From Sandarakinorhabdus glacialis (GTDB taxonomy: Bacteria > Pseudomonadota > Alphaproteobacteria > Sphingomonadales > Sphingomonadaceae): 64,000 nt of DNA. Location of the stretch: the NCBI RefSeq assembly GCF_014643455.1, contig NZ_BMJM01000005.1, positions 1 to 64,000 of the forward strand. Direction: 5' to 3'. Shown one piece after another: positions 8,276 to 15,889 of this stretch. The translations under genes and the position numbers were made by a program. Within the stretch, counting starts at the first letter, position 1. The number at the start of each line of letters is the position of its first letter. Below the pieces are notes generated by a model, which did not search any database, had not been told where the DNA came from, and was given only the letters and a program-made list of their open reading frames with translations.

Positions 8276-10369
8276 CTACTTGGTCAGGCCGGTGAAATGG
8301 CCGGCGAAGGCCCAGAGATCGGCGGCTTCGGCGATGATCTTGTCGGTGGGCTTGCCGGAACCGTGGCCGGCGCGGGTTTCGATGCGGATGAAGTGCGGCT
8401 TGTCGCCGAGCTTCGCCGCCTGCAGCGCAGCGGTGTATTTGAAGCTGTGGCCGGGGACGACCCGGTCGTCGGTATCGGCGGTGGTGACGAGGATGGCCGG
8501 GTAGTCCGTGCCGCTGCGGATATTGTGGTACGGTGAATAGGCCAGCAAGGTCTTGAAATCGGCGGCGTTGGCGGGATCGCCGTAGTCATCGACCCAGTAG
8601 CGCCCGGCGGTGAAGCGGTTGAAGCGCAGCATGTCCATGACGCCGACGGCGGGCAGGGCGGCCGCAAAGAGGTCGGGGCGCTGGTTGACGGCGGCGCCGA
8701 CGAGCAGCCCGCCGTTGGAACCGCCCTGGATGGCGAGTTGTTGCGGCGTCGTCAGGCCCTTGGCGATAAGGGCTTCGGCGGCGCCGGTGAAATCGTCGAA
8801 AACGTTCTGCTTTTTGGCGAGCCGCCCGGCGTCGTGCCATTCGGCACCGTATTCGCCGCCGCCGCGCAGATTGGCCTGGACGAAGATGCCGCCCATTTCC
8901 ATCCAGGCGAGACGCGACGCCGAGAAGCCAGGGGGCAACGAGACGTTGAAGCCGCCATAGCCGTAGAGCAGCGTCGGGTGGGTCTTGGTCAGGTCGAGCG
9001 ACTTCTTGTGGCTGATGAACATCGGCACTTTGGTGCCGTCCTTCGAGGTGAAGAAGACTTGGGAGACGGTGTAGTCGGCGGGATCGAAATCGACCTTAGG
9101 GGTGCGGATGACTGCGGCTTTGTTGGTGGCGCTGTCGTACGACCAGATCGTCGCCGGGGTGGCGAAGCTCGAAAAGGCGAAATAGGTCAGCGGGGTGTCG
9201 CCGCCTTCGAAGCCCGAGGCGCTGCCGATGCCGGGGAGAGGAACGGTGCCGGCGAGCTTGCCCGTGAGGTCGTGGACATCGACGACCGACTTGGCGTCCG
9301 ACAGCGTCTCGATAATGAAGCGGTTGCCCGACATTGCGGCGCCGGTGATGGTGGCGGGGCCCTGCGGGATGACTTCAGTGAGCTTGGCGGTTAGGGCATC
9401 GACGGCGACGAGGCGATAGCGCGGGGCATCCTTGTCGGTGACGAAATAGAGCGTGGTGCCGCGGGTGCCCGCCAGGTTCCAGCTATGGTCGAGACCGGGA
9501 ATGAGGGTGCGGGGTTTCTCGGCCCTGGCCAAGTCCGCGATGGTGACTTCGTAGCGAGCGTCGGTGCCGGCCGACGAGGTGATGATCAGCCAGCGGCCGT
9601 CGTCGGTGACCTGTGCGCCGTGGCCGAGCTTGGGGCGATCGGGGGTGGCGTAAACCAGCGTGTCGGCGGCTTGGGCGGTGCCGAGGCGGTGGAACATCAA
9701 ATGCTGGTTAAGGTTGGTCGACTGGAACTTTTCGCCGGGCGCAGGGGCGGCGAAGCGTGAATAATAGAAGCCGCCGCCGTCCCTGGTCCAGGCGATGCCG
9801 GTGAATTTTGCCCATTCTATGGTGTCGGTGAGATCGGTACCGGTGGCGACGTCGCGGACTTTTATGGTGCGCCAGTCGGTACCGCCGTCCTGGACGGCAT
9901 AGGCGAGGCATTTGCCGTCCTCGGAAGGCTCCCATTCGGCAAGGGCGGTGGCGCCGTCCTTGGCCCAGGGATTGGGATCGAGGAGGATGCGCGCCGGGGT
10001 GCCGGGCTGCTCGACATAAAGAACGGCCTGATTCTGCAGGCCGGAATTGCGGGTGTAGAATTGCGTGGTGCCGCGCAGGCGCGGGACGCCGAAACGTTCG
10101 TAGTTCCACAGTTGGGTCAGGCGGGCGCGGATTTTCTCGCGGCCGGGCAAGGTCGCCAGGAAGGCGTCGGTGGCGGTGTTCTGGGCGGCGACCCAAGCGG
10201 CGACCTTCGGATCGGTACGGACGTCGTTTTCGAGCCAGCGATAGGGGTCGGCAACGGGGACGCCGTGCTGGATGTCGGTCTGGGCGACGGTGGCGGTGGC
10301 CGGGTAGGTGATCGGGGCGGCGGCGGCGGGAGCGGACATCAGCAGGACGGCAAGCAGGGTGAGGCGCAC
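8276..10369 (-). CDS. Exported prolyl oligopeptidase (S9A family), tandem copy A
   Basis: About 697 residues from a GTG at 10367-10369, chosen because it begins a compact signal peptide (RLTLLAVLLMSAPAAAA) and has a CCGGAG sequence about 11 bases upstream. The open frame extends far upstream without a plausible protein. It has a DPYRWLENDV segment, propeller region and hydrolase domain with Ser in GGSNGG near 549, Asp in TADTDDRV near 632 and His in RAGHGSG near 669. It is the first gene of the tandem pair. The annotated start is the least certain point; the family call is firm. Confidence 0.9.
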   Translation of the reverse strand: MRLTLLAVLLMSAPAAAAPITYPATATVAQTDIQHGVPVADPYRWLENDVRTDPKVAAWVAAQNTATDAFLATLPGREKIRARLTQLWNYERFGVPRLRGTTQFYTRNSGLQNQAVLYVEQPGTPARILLDPNPWAKDGATALAEWEPSEDGKCLAYAVQDGGTDWRTIKVRDVATGTDLTDTIEWAKFTGIAWTRDGGGFYYSRFAAPAPGEKFQSTNLNQHLMFHRLGTAQAADTLVYATPDRPKLGHGAQVTDDGRWLIITSSAGTDARYEVTIADLARAEKPRTLIPGLDHSWNLAGTRGTTLYFVTDKDAPRYRLVAVDALTAKLTEVIPQGPATITGAAMSGNRFIIETLSDAKSVVDVHDLTGKLAGTVPLPGIGSASGFEGGDTPLTYFAFSSFATPATIWSYDSATNKAAVIRTPKVDFDPADYTVSQVFFTSKDGTKVPMFISHKKSLDLTKTHPTLLYGYGGFNVSLPPGFSASRLAWMEMGGIFVQANLRGGGEYGAEWHDAGRLAKKQNVFDDFTGAAEALIAKGLTTPQQLAIQGGSNGGLLVGAAVNQRPDLFAAALPAVGVMDMLRFNRFTAGRYWVDDYGDPANAADFKTLLAYSPYHNIRSGTDYPAILVTTADTDDRVVPGHSFKYTAALQAAKLGDKPHFIRIETRAGHGSGKPTDKIIAEAADLWAFAGHFTGLTK

Positions 10370-10513
10370 AAGCGGGAGGCTCCGGGTCGATAGCGGGGAG
10401 TGGGTAGCATAGAGGTTGCGGCTGGCGGCGCTAGGGGTTGCTGGGGGTCGGGATTGGCCGTCGTGATTGTCGGCGGGCGGGGACCCCCACCCCGCTCGGC
10501 TGGGGCCGAGTCG

Positions 10514-10534
10514 CCCTCCCCTCAGGGGGGAGGG
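10514..10534. terminator. GC-rich hairpin between S9 peptidase and mscS regions
   Basis: CCCTCCCC at 10514-10521 pairs with GGGGAGGG at 10527-10534. It sits just after the mscS-like stop (10548-10550, minus strand) and resembles the dispersed CCCTCCC/GGGAGGG repeats elsewhere in the window. A role in ending the mscS transcript is inferred; no T-run follows on the minus strand. Confidence 0.5.
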
Positions 10535-10547
10535 AGGTAGAAGAGGG

Positions 10548-11359
10548 TCAGGCGGGCGCCTTGTTTTCCTGAACCAAATAGGGGGCAGGATAGCCGGCGG
10601 TGCCGAAGGTGCTGGCAATGAGCTTGTTGGTGTCGAACCAGACCTGCCAGCAATGCGCCGTGTGGCAATAGGGGCGGATGGCGAGGACGGTGCCGCGCTC
10701 GTTGAATTCCAGGATCTCGACGTCCGGCGCGGGTTGGGAGACGACGTTGGGGATGGCGGCGAGGGCGGTCTTCAGCCGGGCGATGGCGTCGATCGGATCG
10801 ACGCCGAACGCCAGTTGGGCGGTGCGATCGACGCGGCGGTATTCATGCGCCGAGAAATTCTTGATGACGTCGTTCGAGACCTTGCCGTTGCCGACGATGG
10901 TCTGGACGTTGTCGGGCGAGGTGATGACGGTGTTGAACAGGCCGATCTCGGTGACGGTGCCCTCGATGCCGCCGGCGATGACATAGTCGCCGACCTTGTA
11001 GGGGCGGAAGATGATGAGAAAGGCCCCCGCGGCGAAATTGCCGAGCAGGCCCGACCAGGCCGCGCCGACGGCAAGGCCGACACCGGCGAGGAGCGCGGCG
11101 AACGACGTGGTCTCCATGCCGAAATAGCCGAGGATGGCGACGACGAGGACGATATTGAGGACGACGCCGACGATGTTGGCGAGATAGCGTTGCAGCGTCG
11201 GATCGAAATTGCGGGCGGTCAGCACGCGCGACATGATCTTGATGGCGAAGCTGATCAGTCAGCGGCCGACGACGTAAAGCGCGATGCCCATGAGGACCTT
11301 GACGGCGACCGCCACAGAAGTGGCAGGATCGATCCCGACCAGGCAGTGATGTCGTTCAT
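10548..11359 (-). pseudogene. Small mechanosensitive channel (MscS family) gene with broken 5' end
   Basis: The intact 3' part (10548-11234, 228 codons) encodes the MscS pore helix region (LLAGVGLAVGAAWSGLLGN), the beta domain with FRPYKVGDYV and the C-terminal alpha/beta domain. Upstream the expected first helix is present but disrupted. The correct frame reads VLMGIALYVVGR, then an in-frame TGA at 11259-11261 where relatives have TGG (Trp), then LISFAIKIM. Further upstream a likely true start (MNDITAWSGSIL, ATG at 11357-11359) is in a different frame, so a one-base loss or two-base gain is also needed. Starting at the internal ATG at 11232-11234 would drop the first membrane helices and has no clear ribosome site. 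The gene is therefore probably inactive, barring sequencing errors. Confidence 0.75.
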
Positions 11360-11485
11360 GTCGTCCGTTGCACGGTGTCGTTACTGATCCGGGACGGATT
11401 TAAGCCCATCTGGGCAATCATGTATAGCCCTGCCGTGGCAGCGCCGCGACAGTCGCCGCGGCAACGCACGGGCGCATCAAATCAT

Positions 11486-11501
11486 ATAAAGATATCTTTA
11501 T
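11486..11501. promoter_or_regulatory. 16-bp perfect palindrome, candidate SahR/ArsR-type operator for ahcY
   Basis: ATAAAGATATCTTTAT is a perfect palindrome 63 bases before the ahcY start. From established knowledge, ArsR-family regulators of the methionine/SAM cycle, such as SahR, bind palindromes upstream of ahcY and met genes in proteobacteria; the near-identical form with flanking CAT is recalled from alphaproteobacterial genomes. The assignment to that regulator is inference, since no arsR-like gene is in the window. Confidence 0.6.
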
Positions 11502-11564
11502 GCTTGCTCCGACGGCTCCTCCGGCCTATGTCGCGAGCTTGCTCCCATAGACAGGAATTTCGCC

Positions 11565-12974
11565 GTGGCGACTAAACCCGTGACCGATCTCAACGATTAT
11601 GCGATTGCCGATATCGGCCTCGCCGACTTCGGTCGCCGCGAGATCAACATCGCCGAGACCGAGATGCCGGGCCTGATGGCGCTGCGCAAGGAGTTCGGCG
11701 CGTCGAAGCCGCTGAAGGGTGCGCGCATCGTTGGCTCGCTCCACATGACGATCCAGACCGCCGTGCTCATTGAAACGCTCGCCGAACTCGGCGCCGAGCT
11801 GCGCTGGGCGACGTGCAATATCTTCTCGACGCAGGACCATGCCGCCGCCGCGATCGCCGCGACCGGCATCCCGGTTTACGCCATCAAGGGCGAGAGCCTC
11901 GCCGATTATTGGGATTATGTCGGCCGCATCTTCGATTGGGGCGACACGACGTCGAACATCATTCTCGATGACGGCGGCGACGCCACGATGTTTGCATTGT
12001 GGGGCGCCAAGCTCGAGGCCGGCCAGGTTTTGGGCGAGCCGGAGAACGAGGAAGAAGTCGAGTTCCAGCGCGCGCTGAAGGCGTTCATCAAGCTGCGTCC
12101 CGGCTATCTGACCGAAACCGTCAAGAATCTGAAGGGCGTTTCGGAAGAGACCACCACCGGCGTTCACCGCCTGTACGAGATCGCCAAAAAGGGCGAGCTG
12201 CCGTTCCCGGCAATTAACGTCAATGACAGCGTGACCAAGTCGAAGTTCGACAATCTTTATGGCTGCAAGGAATCGCTGGTCGACGCCATCCGCCGCGCCA
12301 CCGACGTCATGCTGGCCGGCAAGGTCGCCGTGGTTGCCGGTTTCGGCGATGTCGGCAAGGGTTCGGCACAGTCGCTGCGCAACGGCGGCGCGCGCGTCAT
12401 GGTCACCGAAATCGATCCGATATGCGCATTGCAGGCGGCGATGGAAGGCTTTGAAGTCGTGACGATGGAAGAGGCCGTGACCCGCGCCGACATCTTCTGC
12501 ACCGCGACCGGCAATGCCGATGTCATCACCGCCGAGCACATGAAGGCGATGAAGCCCAACGCCATCGTCTGCAACATCGGGCATTTCGACAGCGAGATCC
12601 AGATCGCGGCGCTGTCGAACTACAAGTGGACCGAAGTGAAGCCCGGCACCGACATCGTCGAGTTTCCGGAAGGCAACCAGATCATCATCCTCGCCAAGGG
12701 GCGCCTGGTGAATTTGGGCTGCGCGACGGGCCATCCGTCGTTCGTGATGTCGGCCAGCTTCACCAACCAGGTGCTGGCGCAGATCGAACTCTGGACCAAG
12801 TCCGAGCAGTACAAGAACGAAGTATACGTCCTGCCAAAGCATCTCGACGAGAAGGTGGCGATGCTCCACCTCGAAAAGCTGGGCGTGAAGCTGACCAAGC
12901 TGAGCGAAAAGCAGGCCGGGTATATCGGCGTGCCCACCAGCGGCCCGTTCAAGCCGGATCATTACCGGTACTAA
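11565..12974 (+). CDS. ahcY: Adenosylhomocysteinase
   Basis: 469 residues from a GTG start with AGGA 9 bases upstream. It cleaves S-adenosylhomocysteine to homocysteine and adenosine with bound NAD, keeping methyltransferases free of product inhibition. The substrate domain carries [15 protein letters not shown] and [13 protein letters not shown]; the NAD-binding fold has [15 protein letters not shown] near residue 260; the C-terminal clamp ends KPDHYRY as in all family members. The length matches proteobacterial enzymes that carry the extra insert after the substrate-binding region. A palindromic operator candidate lies upstream, suggesting control by S-adenosylhomocysteine. Confidence 0.98.
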   Translation: MATKPVTDLNDYAIADIGLADFGRREINIAETEMPGLMALRKEFGASKPLKGARIVGSLHMTIQTAVLIETLAELGAELRWATCNIFSTQDHAAAAIAATGIPVYAIKGESLADYWDYVGRIFDWGDTTSNIILDDGGDATMFALWGAKLEAGQVLGEPENEEEVEFQRALKAFIKLRPGYLTETVKNLKGVSEETTTGVHRLYEIAKKGELPFPAINVNDSVTKSKFDNLYGCKESLVDAIRRATDVMLAGKVAVVAGFGDVGKGSAQSLRNGGARVMVTEIDPICALQAAMEGFEVVTMEEAVTRADIFCTATGNADVITAEHMKAMKPNAIVCNIGHFDSEIQIAALSNYKWTEVKPGTDIVEFPEGNQIIILAKGRLVNLGCATGHPSFVMSASFTNQVLAQIELWTKSEQYKNEVYVLPKHLDEKVAMLHLEKLGVKLTKLSEKQAGYIGVPTSGPFKPDHYRY

Positions 12975-12980
12975 AATCTT

Positions 12981-13013
12981 TGTGCTTGCACGCGGTTTGC
13001 GCGTGCAAGCACA
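12981..13013. promoter_or_regulatory. 13-bp inverted repeat between ahcY and vapB (operator and/or terminator)
   Basis: TGTGCTTGCACGC (12981-12993) and GCGTGCAAGCACA (13001-13013) are perfect inverted arms around a 7-base centre. The position, directly before the antitoxin gene and next to an AT-rich CATTATAT box (13017-13024), fits autoregulation by a VapB-type antitoxin. The same hairpin could also stop ahcY transcription, although no T-run follows. Confidence 0.6.
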
Positions 13014-13031
13014 TTGCATTATATGGGTGGG

Positions 13032-13301
13032 ATGCAGACGCGCCGCGCCCAGAAGCCGATCACCATACGCTCCGACCGGGCGGCGTCACGGCTGGCGCTG
13101 CTGACGCGTGACGGGCGCAGCCAGGCGCAGGTGATCGAGGAAGCGCTTGAGGCGATGCCGGTGCCGGCGTTGCCGGACGAGCGCGCCGAGCGGTTGGCGC
13201 GGATCGACGCGATACTCGATCAGTTGCGTCAGCGCACCGACATTCCCTCCATGGCTGAGTTCGATGCCCGTGAGTACGACGAGCGTGGCAACCCGCGTTG
13301 A
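13032..13301 (+). CDS. vapB: VapB-like antitoxin
   Basis: 89 residues from the ATG at 13032 (ATG at 13023 and TTG at 13014 are alternatives). The N-terminus (TRRAQKPITIRSDRA) is a short DNA-binding strand-helix typical of Rv0623/VapB-like antitoxins, followed by QAQVIEEALEAM, and an acidic C-terminal tail (PSMAEFDAREYDERGNPR) that would wrap the toxin. Its stop overlaps the start of the PIN-domain toxin gene by four bases, the usual antitoxin-toxin order. The partner and small size make the call secure at family level. Confidence 0.82.
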   Translation: MQTRRAQKPITIRSDRAASRLALLTRDGRSQAQVIEEALEAMPVPALPDERAERLARIDAILDQLRQRTDIPSMAEFDAREYDERGNPR

Positions 13302-13711
13302 GCATATCGCTTGTCGTCGACACATCGGCATTGGTTGCGATCATCAAGGCTGAGCCCGGCCACGCCGAGATGCAGTTGGCTTTGGTCAGCCAGACGGCGG
13401 CCCTGCCCGCGCCTGCCCTGGTTGAACTCCAGCGGGTCATGGCGACCGCAGGCAACCATCCCGATCCTCGGGTCCTGGCGCTTGTCGAGGCGTTTGGATT
13501 GCAGGTCGTGCCGTTCGATATCGAGTCCGCCAATGCTGCTACCTCGGCGAATGAGCGTTTCGGCACCGGCAACGGGCGCGGCGGATTGCTCAATATGCTC
13601 GATTTGATGGTTTATGCGTTTGCAAGGGTCGAGGGCCTACCGATCCTGTGCACAGGTAAGGATTTCGCTTCCACCGACGCTAAGCTTCACCCGGCGAGCC
13701 GGCGCGAATGA
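13298..13711 (+). CDS. vapC: VapC-like PIN-domain ribonuclease toxin
   Basis: 137 residues from a TTG start inside the antitoxin stop region (TTGA overlap). PIN-domain acidic residues are in place: VVDTSALVAI with the first aspartate at residue 8, the glutamate in PALVELQRVM, and the later aspartate in NMLDLMVYAFA, followed by LPILCTGKDFASTD. Such toxins cut RNA, often initiator or other tRNAs, and are neutralised by VapB. All motif residues appear intact, so the toxin is probably functional. Its own stop overlaps the tsaE start (ATGA), linking translation of the toxin to an essential gene. Confidence 0.88.
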   Translation: MSISLVVDTSALVAIIKAEPGHAEMQLALVSQTAALPAPALVELQRVMATAGNHPDPRVLALVEAFGLQVVPFDIESANAATSANERFGTGNGRGGLLNMLDLMVYAFARVEGLPILCTGKDFASTDAKLHPASRRE

Positions 13712-14154
13712 TTGTAGTGGACGAAGCGGCGATGGCGGACGTTGCCGGGCGGCTGGCTGACGTTATCCGCACTGGCGATGTCCTTGCGTTGTTTGGCGAT
13801 CTCGGGGCGGGGAAGACGACGTTTGCGCGGGCGGTGATCCAGGCTCTGGGTTGGGCGGGAGAGGTGCCGTCGCCGACATACACTCTGGTGCAGCCGTATG
13901 AGGCACCCGATGTGCGGGTGCCGGTTTGGCATGTCGACTTGTACCGGCTGGACGCGCCGGATGACGCCGATGCGCTGGGATTGTTCGAGACCGATGCGGC
14001 GTTGATCGTCGAATGGCCGGAGCGGCTGGGCAACCGGTTGCCGCGCGATGCCCTGCGGCTGACGATTTCGGGGAGCGGCGATGCGGTTCGGCACTTGACT
14101 TGGGAAGCGCCCAAGGCTTGGGAGGGTCGGTGGCCTCCGCTCCTCTCCAAATGA
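13708..14154 (+). CDS. tsaE: tRNA threonylcarbamoyladenosine biosynthesis ATPase TsaE
   Basis: 148 residues, full length. The P-loop GDLGAGKTTFARAV lies near residue 30, followed by PSPTYTLVQPY and the family signature HVDLYRLD near 75, then a VEWPERLG block. TsaE helps TsaB/TsaD attach threonylcarbamoyl to A37 of ANN-decoding tRNAs and is generally essential. It overlaps vapC upstream and amgK downstream by ATGA. The tsaE-amgK-murU order is typical of sphingomonads; the toxin-antitoxin pair at its head is the unusual part. Confidence 0.95.
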   Translation: MIVVDEAAMADVAGRLADVIRTGDVLALFGDLGAGKTTFARAVIQALGWAGEVPSPTYTLVQPYEAPDVRVPVWHVDLYRLDAPDDADALGLFETDAALIVEWPERLGNRLPRDALRLTISGSGDAVRHLTWEAPKAWEGRWPPLLSK

Positions 14155-15125
14155 TCCCGCCGGTTACGGCCCCCGATTTTCTGGCACGCAATGGCTGGGG
14201 CGGCGCGCGGATTGCGCCGCTGGCGGGGGATGCTTCGTTTCGGCGCTATTTCCGGGTGCATGGCGATGCCGGGACTGCGGTGCTGATGGATGCGCCGCCT
14301 GAAAAGGAGGATTCGCGGCCGTTTCTGGCGATCGGCAAGCAGCTTGATTCGCTGGGGTTTTCGGCTCCGCAACCGTTGGCGGTGGATCTCGAACAGGGCT
14401 TGATCCTGCTCGAGGATTTCGGCGATGATCGCGTTGGCCCGGTGCTGTCGCAGTCGCCCGAACGCGAGCGGGCGGTTTACGAGACGGCAGTCGATATTCT
14501 TGCGGCGCTGCACGTCCATCCGGCGGGCGATGTGTCGCCATACTCGAAGCCTGAATTGCTGCGCGAGGCGCGGTTGTTTCCGGACTGGTATTTGCCGGCT
14601 GTGGGGGTGACCGAGGCGGCTGGTTATGATGCCGCATGGCAGCCATTGTGGGCGCCGGTGCTAGATGCGTCGCCGGTGCTGACGTTGCGCGACTATCACG
14701 CCGATAATCTGATGATCATCGATCGGCCAGGGCTGCGCGGGCTGGGGTTGCTCGACTACCAGGACGCGCTTGCGGGTCACCCGGCGTATGACCTGGCGTC
14801 GTTGTTGCAGGATATCCGGCGGGTGGTTTCGCCCGAGCTCGAGGCGACGATGATCGAGCGATACCTGGCGGCGCGGCCGGGGGTCGATGCGGTAAATTTC
14901 CGGACGGCATACGACATTCTCGGGGCGCAGCGGAATATCAAGATCCTGGGCGTCTTTACACGGTTGTATGTGCGTGATGGCAAGGCGGCTTATCCGGCGT
15001 TCCACCCGCGGCTGTGGGAATTGGTGACGCGCAACCTGGCGCAGCCGGCACTCGCACCGGTGGCGGACTGGTTCGCGGCGAATGTGCCGGCGGCTGCGCG
15101 GTTCGGTGTAAAGGTGACGGCATGA
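14151..15125 (+). CDS. amgK: N-acetylmuramate/N-acetylglucosamine anomeric kinase
   Basis: 324 residues from the ATG overlapping the tsaE stop. It is an aminoglycoside-phosphotransferase-fold kinase: GDASFRRYFRV near the N-terminus, LLEDFGDDRV, the catalytic loop LRDYHADNLM (H-x-D-N) and the metal motif GLLDYQDALAG. AmgK phosphorylates the anomeric carbon of MurNAc released from cell-wall turnover. MurU follows immediately, and an AmpG-type muropeptide importer is encoded at 40.1 kb, supporting the MurNAc salvage route that bypasses de novo UDP-MurNAc synthesis. Confidence 0.92.
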   Translation: MIPPVTAPDFLARNGWGGARIAPLAGDASFRRYFRVHGDAGTAVLMDAPPEKEDSRPFLAIGKQLDSLGFSAPQPLAVDLEQGLILLEDFGDDRVGPVLSQSPERERAVYETAVDILAALHVHPAGDVSPYSKPELLREARLFPDWYLPAVGVTEAAGYDAAWQPLWAPVLDASPVLTLRDYHADNLMIIDRPGLRGLGLLDYQDALAGHPAYDLASLLQDIRRVVSPELEATMIERYLAARPGVDAVNFRTAYDILGAQRNIKILGVFTRLYVRDGKAAYPAFHPRLWELVTRNLAQPALAPVADWFAANVPAAARFGVKVTA

Positions 15126-15874
15126 GTACGCCGCTGGCGATCCGGCCGCGCATCGACGTGACGATGCCGCAAACGGCGATGGTGCTGGCGGCAGGGCTTG
15201 GCAAGCGCATGCGGCCGTTGACGGCGACGCGGCCCAAGCCGCTGGTCGAGGTGGCGGGGCGGACGTTGCTCGATCGCGCGCTCGACCGGGTCGAAGCGGC
15301 GGGAATCGGCACGGCGGTCGTCAACGCGCATTATTTTGCCGACCAGATCGATGCGGCGGTGCGGGCGCGGAAAGGCTTGCTCGATATCCGGGTTTCGGAC
15401 GAGCGCGAGCAGTTGCTCGAAACCGGCGGCGGCGTTGTAAAGGCGATGCCGCTGATCGACGCCGACCCGTTTTTTGTCATCAACGCCGATAATATGTGGG
15501 TCGATGGATCGGCCGATACGCTGCGGCTGATGGCGCAGCGCTGGGACCCGGACACGATGGACGTGCTGCTGTTGCTGGTGCCTCTGGCGCGCGCGGCGGG
15601 CTATGACGGGCGCGGCGATTTCCATCTCGATCCGGGCGGGCTGGTGCGGCCGCGCGGCGAGGTGCGGGTGGCGCCGTTCGTCTATTCGGGCATCCAGCTG
15701 ATCTCAAAACGCCTGTTCGATGGTGAGCCGGTGGAGCCGTTTTCGGTCTGGCGGCAATGGCACAAGGCGCTGGCCGAGGGCCGCTTGTTCGGGGCGGTTC
15801 ACCAGGGGCTGTGGTTCCACGTCGGCACGCCGGCGAGCGTCGGTGAGACCGAAGCCCTGCTTGCGACCGTCTGA
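15122..15874 (+). CDS. murU: N-acetylmuramate 1-phosphate uridylyltransferase
   Basis: 250 residues from the ATG overlapping the amgK stop. The nucleotidyltransferase signature LAAGLGKRMRPLTATRPKPL lies near residue 25, with NADNMWVDG (metal-binding aspartates) in the middle. It converts MurNAc-1-phosphate and UTP to UDP-MurNAc, completing the AmgK/MurU recycling path in the cytoplasm. A 15-base gap separates it from addB. Confidence 0.93.
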   Translation: MSTPLAIRPRIDVTMPQTAMVLAAGLGKRMRPLTATRPKPLVEVAGRTLLDRALDRVEAAGIGTAVVNAHYFADQIDAAVRARKGLLDIRVSDEREQLLETGGGVVKAMPLIDADPFFVINADNMWVDGSADTLRLMAQRWDPDTMDVLLLLVPLARAAGYDGRGDFHLDPGGLVRPRGEVRVAPFVYSGIQLISKRLFDGEPVEPFSVWRQWHKALAEGRLFGAVHQGLWFHVGTPASVGETEALLATV

Positions 15875-15889
15875 CCGGCGGTCCGCCGG

